NCBI GenBank assembly: GCA_003159675.1
Contig: PLQC01000126.1
Coordinates: forward strand, 1 to 59,706
Reading direction: 5' to 3'
Source: Limisphaerales bacterium
Lineage (GTDB): Bacteria > Verrucomicrobiota > Verrucomicrobiia > Limisphaerales > BOG-1460
Length of the DNA: 59,706 nt
The position numbers and the translations under genes are program-made. Below the pieces are notes generated by a model that did not search any database, had not been told where the DNA came from, and worked only from the letters and a program-made list of their open reading frames with translations. Below, one piece after another: positions 9,715 through 18,130 of this stretch. Positions within the stretch are counted from its first letter, which is position 1. Every line of letters starts with the position of its first letter.

Positions 9715-10501
9715 TGCCTCCGTGATTTCCGGCCCTGCCGCACCCGAACCGCCGGTGGCATCCAACTCCGAACAGCACCGTTCCGAACGCCAGCATCGCG
9801 AGAGCTCCCGGTTCGGGCACAGGCATGGTGCTGCCGGAGACAATGACGTTGTCGATGGTGAAGTATCCCGCGCTGAATTCGGCATTCCAACCATAAAACC
9901 TGAACGTGACGGGCGCGTCGAGTCCGGCGAAGTCAGCGCCCAAGTCCACCTCATTTTGGCGATGGTCCGAAGGGTTTGCCTTATCATCGACCCAAAAGAA
10001 GCTGTTGTCCGAACAGACTGCCAGATCGGGCGTGTCAGGATTGAGGCTCGCCGGCAGGTTCGCGGCGAAATTGTCCGCACTCGAACGCACGGCATAGTTC
10101 CGGACTCCACCGTTTATACGGTTGAACCCGAATGAAATCGTCAGCAGGTCCAGTGCGTATCCGGCCTGCGGCGTGAACGTCGCTTCGTAATATTTCGCCT
10201 CGTTCAGACTTCCAGTGAAGTCGTTGAAATTGGTGGAGTATAGGATTCCGCCAAGGTCGTTTCCCGTCCAGGAGAATTTTTTGTCTGCAACGGGGTTCCC
10301 GGTGTATCCCACGGCAGAAAACGAGCCAAATATCACCCCTTGGGCCGTCGGGACGGGGGTCGGGTCCACCGTTCCGGAGTTGGTGGTGACACTGTTGAAA
10401 TTATACGTGATCTTGAACGGGAGTTGCTGCGCTTGCAGCCGTATCAAGCCGAGGCTGACGATTGAAAAACCCATCCCTAAGAATACGCCGATTCTTTTCA
10501 T
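9602..10501 (-). CDS. PEP-CTERM sorting-signal protein with abnormal C-terminal extension
   Basis: A 299-residue exported protein. It has a signal peptide (MKRIGVFLGMGFSIVSLGLIRLQAQ), then a beta-rich domain of unknown function with SGSTMPVPEPGALAMLAFGTVLFGVGCHRR near residue 240. The VPEP motif, hydrophobic helix and basic end are the PEP-CTERM signal cut by an exosortase/archaeosortase system and tied to exopolysaccharide export. Normally the protein stops right after the arginines. Here the frame continues for about 50 residues of R/G-rich sequence antisense to the argS 3' end, suggesting a lost stop codon or a truncation that fused it to argS. No exosortase gene lies in this window. A partial copy of its 5' end lies just upstream. 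Confidence 0.8.
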   Translation of the reverse strand: MKRIGVFLGMGFSIVSLGLIRLQAQQLPFKITYNFNSVTTNSGTVDPTPVPTAQGVIFGSFSAVGYTGNPVADKKFSWTGNDLGGILYSTNFNDFTGSLNEAKYYEATFTPQAGYALDLLTISFGFNRINGGVRNYAVRSSADNFAANLPASLNPDTPDLAVCSDNSFFWVDDKANPSDHRQNEVDLGADFAGLDAPVTFRFYGWNAEFSAGYFTIDNVIVSGSTMPVPEPGALAMLAFGTVLFGVGCHRRFGCGRAGNHGGITSVRGFQSRGRPGLASEPLPSGHREPDGCRGSSLRS

Positions 10502-10805
10502 CCCTTTGCCCTTTCCCTTTTGGTTTTGTTGTGTGGTATGGCTGGAGGTGGAGCGATGCGAATTCGACGATGCCGGACCCTGTCCCTAAGAATACGTTCA
10601 TTCTTTTCATCCCTTCACCCTTCCAACCTTGTTACGAAACATCCTTCTAGGGTTTTTCCCGATTCCCGTCAAGAGAAAACAGATGGGCGGACCCAGCGAC
10701 CCAGCGGCGCCTCCCGGTTATTGAATCGGGCCGTTCAGCCGCGAAGGGTGGAAAAAGGTTCGACGATTCCCTGCCGGCCTCGCGGAAAACGAGGGTCCTC
10801 GCGCG
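10502..10805. other. Gap between PEP-CTERM gene and dnaN with duplicated gene start
   Basis: The 304 bp gap contains a second copy of the PEP-CTERM gene's first codons. On the minus strand 10610 downwards reads MKRMNVFLGTGSGIV, against MKRIGVFLGMGFSIV at the true start. The 14-nt block CCCTAAGAATACGN and the following ATTCTTTTCATCCCTT occur in both copies, 109 bp apart and out of frame with each other. The 69-residue track ORF 10401-10610 is the read-through of this duplicated start. The remaining part toward dnaN holds nothing I recognise. Confidence 0.6.
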
Positions 10806-11915
10806 TCAGGTCAGCCGCATCGGCATGACCACGTAAAGGAACGGGCCATTGATTTTGAGGACGCCCGGGCTCAGCTCGTCGATCAATTCAATGAAGACTT
10901 CATCGTTCGCCAGTGCGTTCAGCGGATCGATCAGGTATTTGGGATTGAAGGCGATAGCCATTTCCTTGCCTTTATAGTTGATGGCCAGGCTTTCCCTCGC
11001 TTCTCCCACTTCCGGCGAATTGGCGGTTATGGCGAGGTTGTTCTTGCCAAAAGCCAGCTTGACCGAGTTCGCCTTCTCGCTCGTCATGATTTCAGCCCGC
11101 CGTAGAGCATGCAGAAATTCCTCCCTCATCAACGATATTCGTTCCTTCACCTCTCCCGGTATCACCTGGCGATAATTTGGATAATTTCCCTCAATCAGCT
11201 TGCTGACAATCAAAATGGAGAATCCTTTGTCGTCCTTTAATGTGAAGGAAGCATGGTTGTCCGAGTAATGGATTTCAATGACCCCCTTGTCCTGCAGCAA
11301 CCGGTTGAGTTCGGCCACCGCCTTGGCCGGCACAATGAATTCCCCTTGGCTTTTTTCCGAGACATCTACCTCCTCGTCCACGAGCGCCAGACGCCGCCCA
11401 TCCGTCGCCACCATGGTCATTTTATGATCTTTCAAGCTGATGAAAATCCCGTTTAAGACATATCGTGATTCGTCCGTTGAAATACCAAAAGATGTTTTGC
11501 GCAGCATTCCTTTGACGGTTTCCTGCTGCAAAACAACTTTTTTGTCGTCCTTAAACTTCGGCAGCGGCGGAAATTCATCCGCGCTCAGACCGTTTATTTT
11601 GTAAAAGGACGCGCCCGAACGGATGCTGCACATATTTTTGTCATCCACCTCGAGGTCGATTTCGGAGTTGCTCAACTCACGCACGATCCCGAATAGTTTT
11701 TTGACCGGTACCGTCGAGGATCCAGGTTTTTTGACGTGCGCTTCGACGCCACAGGCGACGGTGACATCCAGGTCCGTCGCGGTGAATTCCAGACGGTCCC
11801 CCTCGGCGCGAAGGAGGACATTGGAAAGGATGGGCAGAGTGGTGCGCGTACTTACCACATTTTGAACGGCCTGGAGACCGTTGATAATCTGCTCCTTTGT
11901 GATGGTCAGGTTCAT
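10806..11915 (-). CDS. dnaN: DNA polymerase III beta subunit (sliding clamp)
   Basis: A 369-residue clamp that encircles DNA and tethers the replicative polymerase. It begins MNLTITKEQIINGLQAVQNVVSTRTTLPILSNVLLRAEG and ends GPFLYVVMPMRLT; this tail, and the repeating three-domain pattern (domain 2 from about residue 128, domain 3 from about 250), are family hallmarks. Length is standard. The upstream gap of 184 bp contains DnaA-box-like sequences (separate entry). dnaA, recF and gyrB are not adjacent in this window, so the classic dnaA-dnaN-recF arrangement is not kept here. Confidence 0.98.
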   Translation of the reverse strand: MNLTITKEQIINGLQAVQNVVSTRTTLPILSNVLLRAEGDRLEFTATDLDVTVACGVEAHVKKPGSSTVPVKKLFGIVRELSNSEIDLEVDDKNMCSIRSGASFYKINGLSADEFPPLPKFKDDKKVVLQQETVKGMLRKTSFGISTDESRYVLNGIFISLKDHKMTMVATDGRRLALVDEEVDVSEKSQGEFIVPAKAVAELNRLLQDKGVIEIHYSDNHASFTLKDDKGFSILIVSKLIEGNYPNYRQVIPGEVKERISLMREEFLHALRRAEIMTSEKANSVKLAFGKNNLAITANSPEVGEARESLAINYKGKEMAIAFNPKYLIDPLNALANDEVFIELIDELSPGVLKINGPFLYVVMPMRLT

Positions 11916-12099
11916 GCGTCCTTAATAGATGAGTTTTATCTGTACCATTCTCTTCTTAATATAGGCTGTGAATAAGATAAACAACCTTTGGTGTCAAGGT
12001 TGGGGCAGACACTTATGTTGCAAAAGAATGACGCAAAAAAACAGCGAGTGTGGAAAAAGAATCCCCTTTTTCGACTTGTTAACAAAATCCACAAAACAC
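11916..12099. promoter_or_regulatory. dnaN upstream region with DnaA-box-like motifs; possible oriC
   Basis: This AT-rich 184 bp gap carries TGTGAATAA (11967-11975, perfect complement of TTATNCACA), TGTGGAAAA (12049-12057, complement of TTTTCCACA) and AAATCCACA (12085-12093). It also has the palindrome TTGTTAACAA (12077-12086) and the inverted repeat AAACACT-cac-AGTGTTT just before the neighbouring gene's stop (about 12095-12111). DnaA boxes near dnaN are typical of replication origins and of dnaN promoters. Only one box is perfect, so oriC is a hypothesis. Confidence 0.45.
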
Positions 12100-13266
12100 T
12101 CACAGTGTTTGCGCCCGATTCTCGACCTGTTGTGAGCGACCAACAACGGACCTGAGAACCCCGGAAACATAATCGACTTCATCAAGCGACGATTTTCTTC
12201 CCAACGAAAAGCGGATGAGCGATCCGGCCAAGGAATCATTAAGACCGAGTGCGGAGATGACGTGTGAGGGTTCCAAAGAGCCGGCGGAGCAGGCTGAGCC
12301 GCTCGATGCGCAAATACCCTCCAGATCCAGCCCGGCCAGCAACGCGATGCTGTCGGCGCCTTCAACCACGAGCGAAACGGTATTTATCAGGCGCTGATGG
12401 CGCGATCCCACGAAGCGGGCGCCCGGGATGCGGTCGATTGCGGCTATCAAACGCCCAGACAACGGGGTCAGGTCCGGCTTTGAGAAGACCGGCTGGCGCA
12501 CGAAAAGTTCCAGGGCGAGAACAAATCCCATGATCGCCGCCAGGTTCTCCGTTCCGGCGCGCCGCTCGTTTTCGTGGCTTCCGCCGAAGAGGAGGGGTTC
12601 CGGGTGCAGTGGTGATCGGCAGAACAACGCCCCGGCGCCCTTGGGACCGTGAAATTTATGGGCGCAGATTGAAACCAGGTCCGCGTTGAACTGCTGGATG
12701 CCGTCGAACGGCTCTTTTCCAAACCACTGGACTGCGTCCGTGTGAAACAGCACGTCTCGCTCGCGGCAAAGCGCGCCCAGTTCGGCCACAGGCTGGATCG
12801 TTCCTATTTCATTATTGGCCGCCATGATTGAAACCAGGATTGTGTCGGGTCGCAGGGTCTCCTTGAGGGAGTCCGGCGAAACGAAGCCTTCCGGGTTCAC
12901 AGGAAGCACTGTCACCTCGAAGCCCTCATTGCGGCACAGGTACTGGCAGGAATGGAGGACGGCAGGGTGTTCGATTGAGGAAGTGATGAGATGCCGGCCC
13001 TTTGATTTGAGGCGTCGTGCGGCGCCGAAGAGGGCGAGGTTGACGCTCTCGGTCCCGCCGCTTGTAAAAATAACCTCTCCGGGTTTGCAACCGAGGACGT
13101 TGGCGGCGCGGTCGCGGGCGTCGTCCAGGAGGGCCCGGGCTTTGCGGCCAACGTGGTGGATGCTGGAGGGATTGCCCCAGACCTCGTCGAGAAACGGAAG
13201 CATGGCCTCCCGCACCCGGGGATCGAGCGGCGTCGTGGCGTTATAATCGAAATAAATGCTTCGCAC
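12100..13266 (-). CDS. Cysteine desulfurase (NifS/IscS family)
   Basis: A 388-residue PLP enzyme that takes sulfur from cysteine for Fe-S clusters and thiolated tRNA. It starts at GTG (MRSIYFDYNATTPLDP), has the PLP lysine in SICAHKFHGPKG (K204), the cofactor-contact HTDAVQ, and the catalytic cysteine in ASSGSACSAGSLEPSHV. The short form of the active-site loop fits the NifS/IscS group rather than SufS. No iscU or regulator is adjacent, so the specific pathway is open. Three base pairs upstream ends a small possible ORF on the same strand. Confidence 0.95.
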   Translation of the reverse strand: MRSIYFDYNATTPLDPRVREAMLPFLDEVWGNPSSIHHVGRKARALLDDARDRAANVLGCKPGEVIFTSGGTESVNLALFGAARRLKSKGRHLITSSIEHPAVLHSCQYLCRNEGFEVTVLPVNPEGFVSPDSLKETLRPDTILVSIMAANNEIGTIQPVAELGALCRERDVLFHTDAVQWFGKEPFDGIQQFNADLVSICAHKFHGPKGAGALFCRSPLHPEPLLFGGSHENERRAGTENLAAIMGFVLALELFVRQPVFSKPDLTPLSGRLIAAIDRIPGARFVGSRHQRLINTVSLVVEGADSIALLAGLDLEGICASSGSACSAGSLEPSHVISALGLNDSLAGSLIRFSLGRKSSLDEVDYVSGVLRSVVGRSQQVENRAQTL

Positions 13267-13269
13267 GGT

Positions 13270-13446
13270 TCAACGAATCACGATATCCAGAGGAACCTCC
13301 GTCCGGATGCCGAGGTCGAGCACTGGAAAATTCCGGACCTGCCGTTGTCGGGGCGGGAGCCGGTCCGTCGAGCGGGCGGCGGGCCTGGCCTGGCCTGCCA
13401 TTTTGAGGGCCCAACGTTCTTTGGCGGCGATGCAGGCTTCTTTCAT
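13270..13446 (-). CDS. Possible small ORF upstream of the cysteine desulfurase
   Basis: A 58-codon reading frame (MKEACIAAKERWALKMAGQA ... LDIVIR) ends 3 bp before the GTG of the cysteine desulfurase on the same strand, close enough for translational coupling. The frame is open upstream to 13567 but has no better start. I recognise no family and see no clear ribosome site. The opposite-strand ORF (13256-13570) has equally little support. Between 13267 and 13611 nothing else is evident. Confidence 0.3.
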   Translation of the reverse strand: MKEACIAAKERWALKMAGQARPAARSTDRLPPRQRQVRNFPVLDLGIRTEVPLDIVIR

Positions 13447-13611
13447 CCGGGTGCTGCAGGTTACATCAGGGCGGGCGCCGCCGCCAGCCTGCGCCTCTGT
13501 ATTTTGGAGGGAACCCGGTTCGCCGTCGCTTCCTGTTTGGCGCCTGGGGACGAGCCGCGGCCCGGATTAAAAAGAGTTTTCGCCCGCCGCGCTTTCGCCT
13601 AATTTGCTCCC

Positions 13612-14298
13612 ATGTTCAAACCGGCCGATTTGTTCGATCTGAGCCAGACGGAACACGCGGCGATTTTTGACGGCTGCGAGTTTGCCTGGCAGGCGCTCGA
13701 AAAGATCTCCGCCTACATCGCGGCGACACTGCGCCCGGGGCTGCACAACCACTGTGAAGGCGTGGCCTATGTCGGCGAGAAGGTTTTCATAGGAGAAGGC
13801 ACCCTGGTCGAGGCCGGCGCGATGATCAAGGGACCGGCGATCATCGGGCGGAACTGTCACATCCGCCATAATGCCTATCTGCGCGAGAACGTGATCCTCG
13901 GCGACGGCTGTGTGGTCGGGAATTCGAGCGAACTCAAGGACTCGCTGCTTTTCAACAAAGCCGGGGCGCCGCATTTCAACTACATCGGCGACTCGATCCT
14001 GGGCCACAAGGTGCATCTGGGCGCGGGAGTGGTGTTGTCCAACATCAAGTCCCTGGCCGGCAATGTGACGGTGGAGAGGGAGGGCAAACCCTTCGACACG
14101 GGGCTGCGGAAGTTCGGTGCGCTGCTGGGGGACGGCGCGGAGGTCGGCTGCAATTCGGTGCTGAACCCGGGCAGCATCATCGGCCGCGGCGCGGTCATTT
14201 ATCCCGGCGTCAACTGGCGCGGCATTTTGCCGGCGAACATGATTGTGAAGAACAGAGCGGACCAGGAGGTGGTGATGCGGAGGCCAAGGGAAACATGA
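13612..14298 (+). CDS. Hexapeptide-repeat acyltransferase-like protein (GlmU C-terminal-like)
   Basis: A 228-residue left-handed beta-helix protein. Hexapeptide repeats start around residue 55 (VFIGEGTLVEAGAMIKGPAIIGRNCHIRHNAYLRENVILGDGCVVGNSSELKD) and resume after a loop with SILGHKVHLGAGVVLSNIK and SIIGRGAVIYPGVNW. This is the acyltransferase half of sugar-1-phosphate nucleotidyltransferase/GlmU-type enzymes, without the nucleotidyltransferase half. Stand-alone members are annotated as UDP-GlcNAc-type acetyltransferase-like proteins. The reaction cannot be assigned; a role in cell-envelope sugar metabolism is an inference. The ATG start is well placed. Confidence 0.82.
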   Translation: MFKPADLFDLSQTEHAAIFDGCEFAWQALEKISAYIAATLRPGLHNHCEGVAYVGEKVFIGEGTLVEAGAMIKGPAIIGRNCHIRHNAYLRENVILGDGCVVGNSSELKDSLLFNKAGAPHFNYIGDSILGHKVHLGAGVVLSNIKSLAGNVTVEREGKPFDTGLRKFGALLGDGAEVGCNSVLNPGSIIGRGAVIYPGVNWRGILPANMIVKNRADQEVVMRRPRET

Positions 14299-14461
14299 CC
14301 CGGCGACGAGACGTCACAGGACGGCTGGCGGAGGCGAACCCGGACGGACATCGATGGCAGACGAGGCAATCGTTAGTATTACCAAATGCCATTCCACTTG
14401 CCTATGGTAAATTTATCCAGTTGAACCAGGCGTGGATCGTTTGGTGAGGTGAAGAGGCAAA

Positions 14462-16627
14462 ATGATTTCAGTGGTTGAACCCCAACCCGCCGGCGCCGAT
14501 CTGGTTGCCCAGGTCGAAGCCATCTTTTCGCCGACCGGTCTCCTGTCGCGCGCGAAAAATTTCGAGTTTCGCCCGCAGCAGCAGGAAATGGCCGTGGCCG
14601 TCGCCCGCGCACTGGAGCACCGCGAGCACCTGGCGGTCGAAGCGGGCACCGGCGTCGGCAAAAGCCTGGCTTATCTGATCCCCGCCATCCTGTTCGCCCG
14701 CGCGAACCGGAAGAAGGCCGTGGTCTCGACGCACACGATCAACCTTCAGGAGCAGTTGGTGGAAAAGGATCTGCCCATGCTCGCGGAGATTCTGACCGTG
14801 AAGTTCAATTTCACGATGCTGAAAGGCCGGGGGAATTACCTCTGCACCCGCCGGCTCCGCAAGGCCCTGCAGCAGGCGGGCAACCTGTTCACCTCGTCCG
14901 AAACCGAGGAACTCCGGCGGATCCAGGAATGGTCCAGGACCACCGCCGACGGGAGCCTGTCCGATTTCGAGATCGAGCCGGACCCGAAAGTCTGGGCGCA
15001 GGTGTGTTCCGAGCGCGGCCTTTGCTCGCCAAAATTGTGCGGGTATCCGTCCGACTTCGGGAAGCAGAACGAGGTCTGCTTTTTCCAGTGCGCCCGCAAC
15101 CGCATTCTGTCCGCCGACGTGCTGGTGTTGAATCACACGCTGTTCTTCACCCTGCTCGGCGGTGTGGAGGAGGAGAGCGACGGCGGGATTCTCTTCAAGA
15201 ACGATTTCGTGATCTTCGACGAGGCGCACCAGATGGAAAGCGTGGCGTCGAAGCACATCGGCCTGAGCGTTTCGAGCGGCCAGGTGCGGTATGCGCTCCA
15301 CCGCCTGTGGAATCCCCGCACCGAGAAGGGCCTGCTCGCCACCCTTCGCAAAGGCGGCGCGGTTAAATTCGTGGACGATCTCCTCGAGGCGGCGGAGGAG
15401 TTCTTTGCCAGGGTGGAATCGGCGTGCGAAGAACTGAACCGCCAGCGCGGCGAGGGTTCCGGAGGCACCGGCTTTCGGAAGCGCCCGCCCCAGGCGGGCG
15501 CGCGGCGCGACTGGACCGAGTTGCGCATCCGCCGGACGGACCTGGTCGAGGACAACGTCACCCTGCCGATTCAGCGGCTGCGCGAGGCGGTGAGCGACCT
15601 GATCAAGTCGAGCGAGGACAAGGACATCGGCCAGGAGTTGATGGAGTGCAACCGGCGGCTGGCGGAACTGCGCGAGGAGGTGGCGATGTTTCTCGGTCAA
15701 AGCGCCGGGGACCACGTTTATTGGGTCGAACGCTCGGGCAAAGCCCACAGGAACCTGGCGCTGAACGCGGCGCCGATCGACGTCGCGGAATACCTTCGCC
15801 GGCGGCTGTTCCAGGCTGACACCTCGGTGATCATGACGAGCGCGACCCTGGCGGTCAGCGCCCGGGGAGTGGGGGGTTCCAAGTTGAAGAGGGAGGCGCC
15901 GGCGGACGATCGGCCGGCGCGGGCCGGCGGCCGGGCGCCTGCGACGGGGAATTCGCCGCTCGGCTATTTCGCCCGCCGGGTCGGTGCGGATTCAGCCGTT
16001 CAACTCCAGGTCGGCACGCCGTTCGATTACGAGCGGCAGATGAAATTGTACGTCGCGAGCAAGATGCCGGATCCGCGCGAGCCGGGGTATCGCGACGCGC
16101 TGATCCACTGGATCGAGCATTTCGTGAAAATGACGCACGGCAAGGCGTTCGTGCTGTTCACCAACTTCAAGCTGATGCAGGAGATCGGCGAGGGAATGCA
16201 ACCCTTCTTCGACAAACTGGGCGTCGCCTGCTTCGTGCAGGGCACCGGCACGCCCCGTTCGTTGATGCTCGAGAAATTCAAGGAGGACGTGGACTCGGTG
16301 CTGTTCGGCACCGACAGTTTCTGGCAGGGCGTGGATGTGCCGGGCGAAGCGCTGAGCAATGTCGTCATCACCCGGCTGCCGTTCGCAGTCCCGGATCATC
16401 CGCTGATCGAGGCGCGGATCGAGGCGATCGAGGCGCGCGGCGGCGATTCATTCCGGGAATTCTCCTTGCCGGAAGCCATCCTGAAGTTCCGACAGGGCGT
16501 TGGGCGGCTCATCCGAACCAAAACAGACACGGGCATCATTGTCGTGCTGGACAACCGGATTCTGGCGAAGCAATACGGGAGGGCCTTTCTGGACGCCCTG
16601 CCCAGGTGCCCTGTGGAAGTCCTGTAG
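14462..16627 (+). CDS. dinG: DinG-family ATP-dependent DNA helicase (XPD-like)
   Basis: A 721-residue superfamily 2 helicase. Walker A is EAGTGVGKSLAYL, the DEAH box reads IFDEAHQME, and four cysteines in CSERGLCSPKLCGYPSDFGKQNEVCFFQC suggest the Fe-S cluster typical of XPD/DinG; the C-terminal core has DSFWQGVDVPG and QGVGRLIRT. DinG unwinds D-loops and R-loops with 5'-3' polarity in repair. Odd: between TSATLAVSAR and GYFARRVGAD there is an insert of roughly 30 G/A/R/P-rich residues whose DNA is strongly palindromic and GC-rich. The frame stays open through it. Related exonuclease-type helicases lack the N-terminal nuclease here. Confidence 0.9.
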   Translation: MISVVEPQPAGADLVAQVEAIFSPTGLLSRAKNFEFRPQQQEMAVAVARALEHREHLAVEAGTGVGKSLAYLIPAILFARANRKKAVVSTHTINLQEQLVEKDLPMLAEILTVKFNFTMLKGRGNYLCTRRLRKALQQAGNLFTSSETEELRRIQEWSRTTADGSLSDFEIEPDPKVWAQVCSERGLCSPKLCGYPSDFGKQNEVCFFQCARNRILSADVLVLNHTLFFTLLGGVEEESDGGILFKNDFVIFDEAHQMESVASKHIGLSVSSGQVRYALHRLWNPRTEKGLLATLRKGGAVKFVDDLLEAAEEFFARVESACEELNRQRGEGSGGTGFRKRPPQAGARRDWTELRIRRTDLVEDNVTLPIQRLREAVSDLIKSSEDKDIGQELMECNRRLAELREEVAMFLGQSAGDHVYWVERSGKAHRNLALNAAPIDVAEYLRRRLFQADTSVIMTSATLAVSARGVGGSKLKREAPADDRPARAGGRAPATGNSPLGYFARRVGADSAVQLQVGTPFDYERQMKLYVASKMPDPREPGYRDALIHWIEHFVKMTHGKAFVLFTNFKLMQEIGEGMQPFFDKLGVACFVQGTGTPRSLMLEKFKEDVDSVLFGTDSFWQGVDVPGEALSNVVITRLPFAVPDHPLIEARIEAIEARGGDSFREFSLPEAILKFRQGVGRLIRTKTDTGIIVVLDNRILAKQYGRAFLDALPRCPVEVL

Positions 16628-16636
16628 ATGGAGCAC

Positions 16637-16690
16637 GGACAGCCTTGTCCGCGAGTTCAGCCAATCGGGTTTGCGCGGACAAGGCTGTCC
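16637..16690. repeat. Perfect 17-bp inverted repeat between convergent dinG and dusB
   Basis: Arms of 17 nt (GGACAGCCTTGTCCGCG at 16637-16653 and its exact complement at 16674-16690) flank a 20-nt loop. Each arm also contains the partial palindrome GGACA...TGTCC. Placed between the stop codons of two convergent genes, it can act as a shared transcript end on both strands, though there is no T-tract. It looks like a member of a dispersed family. Confidence 0.7.
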
Positions 16691-16718
16691 GCCCTCCAAG
16701 GGGTGGTTCGCGTAGAGT

Positions 16719-17822
16719 TTACCAGACCTCGACCGGCCCTTTCGGGACTGGGAGCGGGTGGGATTGGGAGGCGCCCGGCTCCTGCATGAAGGAAGACATC
16801 ATCGGCGCGGGCTGGAACCGGGGTTTCAATTCGCCGTTCTCATCCAGGAACTGCCGGCGCCAGCGGCGATAGTTCTCGAGCGCCTCGTGAAACCCGGATT
16901 TCGTCGAAGTCAGCACCACGTGCCTGTTGAATTCGTTGGCGGGGCCGAACCGCCGGGAGTACCAGGGGGCCACTTTACGGAACATCCGGCAGCCCAGTTC
17001 CTCGCCGAACACCTCCACCATCAGGTCGAGATGCCGGCACATCACCCGCACCCGTTCCTCAAACGAAGGTTCGGGCAGGAGCAGACCGGTTTTCAGATAA
17101 TGCAGCGCGTGCGGAAAAATCCACGGATTGTAAAACGCGCCGCGGCCGATGCTCACCCCGGCGCAGCCTGTTTCGTCGAACATCCGTTTCGCCGCTTGCG
17201 GCGTCGTGACGTCGCCGTTCCCGATGACCGGGATCGAGTTCACGGCCTGGACCACGGCGCGGATGCCTGCCAGCTTGACCGTTCCGCCGAACCCCTGCTC
17301 GCGCGTGCGGCCATGGACGAAAATCGCCGCCACACCCACGTCCGACAGCGCGCGCGCCAGATCGGGTGCGGTGATGTTTGCATCATCCCAGCCCAGGCGC
17401 ATCTTGGCCGTGACCGGGATTTTCAGGACGTCCACGATGCCTTTGACGAGGCGCGCGGTTTTGTCCAGCTCGGTCATCATGGACGATCCGCCGCCGACGC
17501 GGCAGACCTTGCGGACCGGGCAGCCCATGTTGATATCCACCGAGGCAACACTGAGGGATTCCAGATACAGCGCGGCCTCCCGCATTTCTTCGGGGACGGA
17601 ACCGAAGAGTTGGACGGCCAAGGGCTGGTCGGCGGGGCGGGTCTCGACCAATTTGAGCGCTTTGGGCCGTTTCTCGATCAGGGAACGCGCGTTGACCAGG
17701 TCCGTCGTGGCGAGCCCGAGCCCTCCCGCCTCGCGCAGCACCAGCCGGAACGGCAGGTTTGTGTATCCCGCCAGGGGCGAGAGGAACAAATTCGACTCCA
17801 GTGACAGGTTGCCGATGCGCAT
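16719..17822 (-). CDS. dusB: tRNA-dihydrouridine synthase
   Basis: A 367-residue flavin enzyme reducing uridines in the tRNA D-loop. It begins MRIGNLSLESNLFLSPLAGYTNLPFR (the FMN-binding PLAG/M start), has the catalytic cysteine in INMGCPVRKVCRVGGGSSMM, and FMN-phosphate motifs FVHGRTREQGF, VIGNGDVTT and GVSIGRGAFYNPWIF. The ATG at 17820-17822 is chosen; the track's longer form adds 13 residues with no family support. It belongs to the DusB-like branch on motif appearance. Odd: the C-terminus ends in a short proline-rich tail (SHPLPVPKGPVEVW). Confidence 0.92.
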   Translation of the reverse strand: MRIGNLSLESNLFLSPLAGYTNLPFRLVLREAGGLGLATTDLVNARSLIEKRPKALKLVETRPADQPLAVQLFGSVPEEMREAALYLESLSVASVDINMGCPVRKVCRVGGGSSMMTELDKTARLVKGIVDVLKIPVTAKMRLGWDDANITAPDLARALSDVGVAAIFVHGRTREQGFGGTVKLAGIRAVVQAVNSIPVIGNGDVTTPQAAKRMFDETGCAGVSIGRGAFYNPWIFPHALHYLKTGLLLPEPSFEERVRVMCRHLDLMVEVFGEELGCRMFRKVAPWYSRRFGPANEFNRHVVLTSTKSGFHEALENYRRWRRQFLDENGELKPRFQPAPMMSSFMQEPGASQSHPLPVPKGPVEVW

Positions 17823-18130
17823 TGTCGAGCGGGAGTATGACCTTTTCCGGCTCTTCTGCACGCATTAACCTTGATACAGCATCCGTGCCGTTGCCGCGAA
17901 CTCGATCCGGATGCAGCCCTTTCTATATGAAAGAGCCGGAGCGGAAAAGTTGTTCAACGATGACGCGACGAACACGACCGGTTTCATTTCCAGGAGATGT
18001 CCGTCCTGAAAACGTTCGCACCATCAGCGCCATGACCTCACATGAACAAATGCGAAGATCAAACGTCCCACACGCCAACGACGTGTCGCCGTGCAAACCA
18101 GCGTTCGCACTTGCTCAGAGACAAACACAG
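17823..18130. other. Gap between dusB and the XRE regulator
   Basis: The 308 bp hold no convincing gene. The long plus ORFs across it (17759-18574, 18042-18293) are frames open by composition. A short hairpin CTTTC-tatat-GAAAG lies near 17920. No promoter or operator stands out. Confidence 0.4.
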
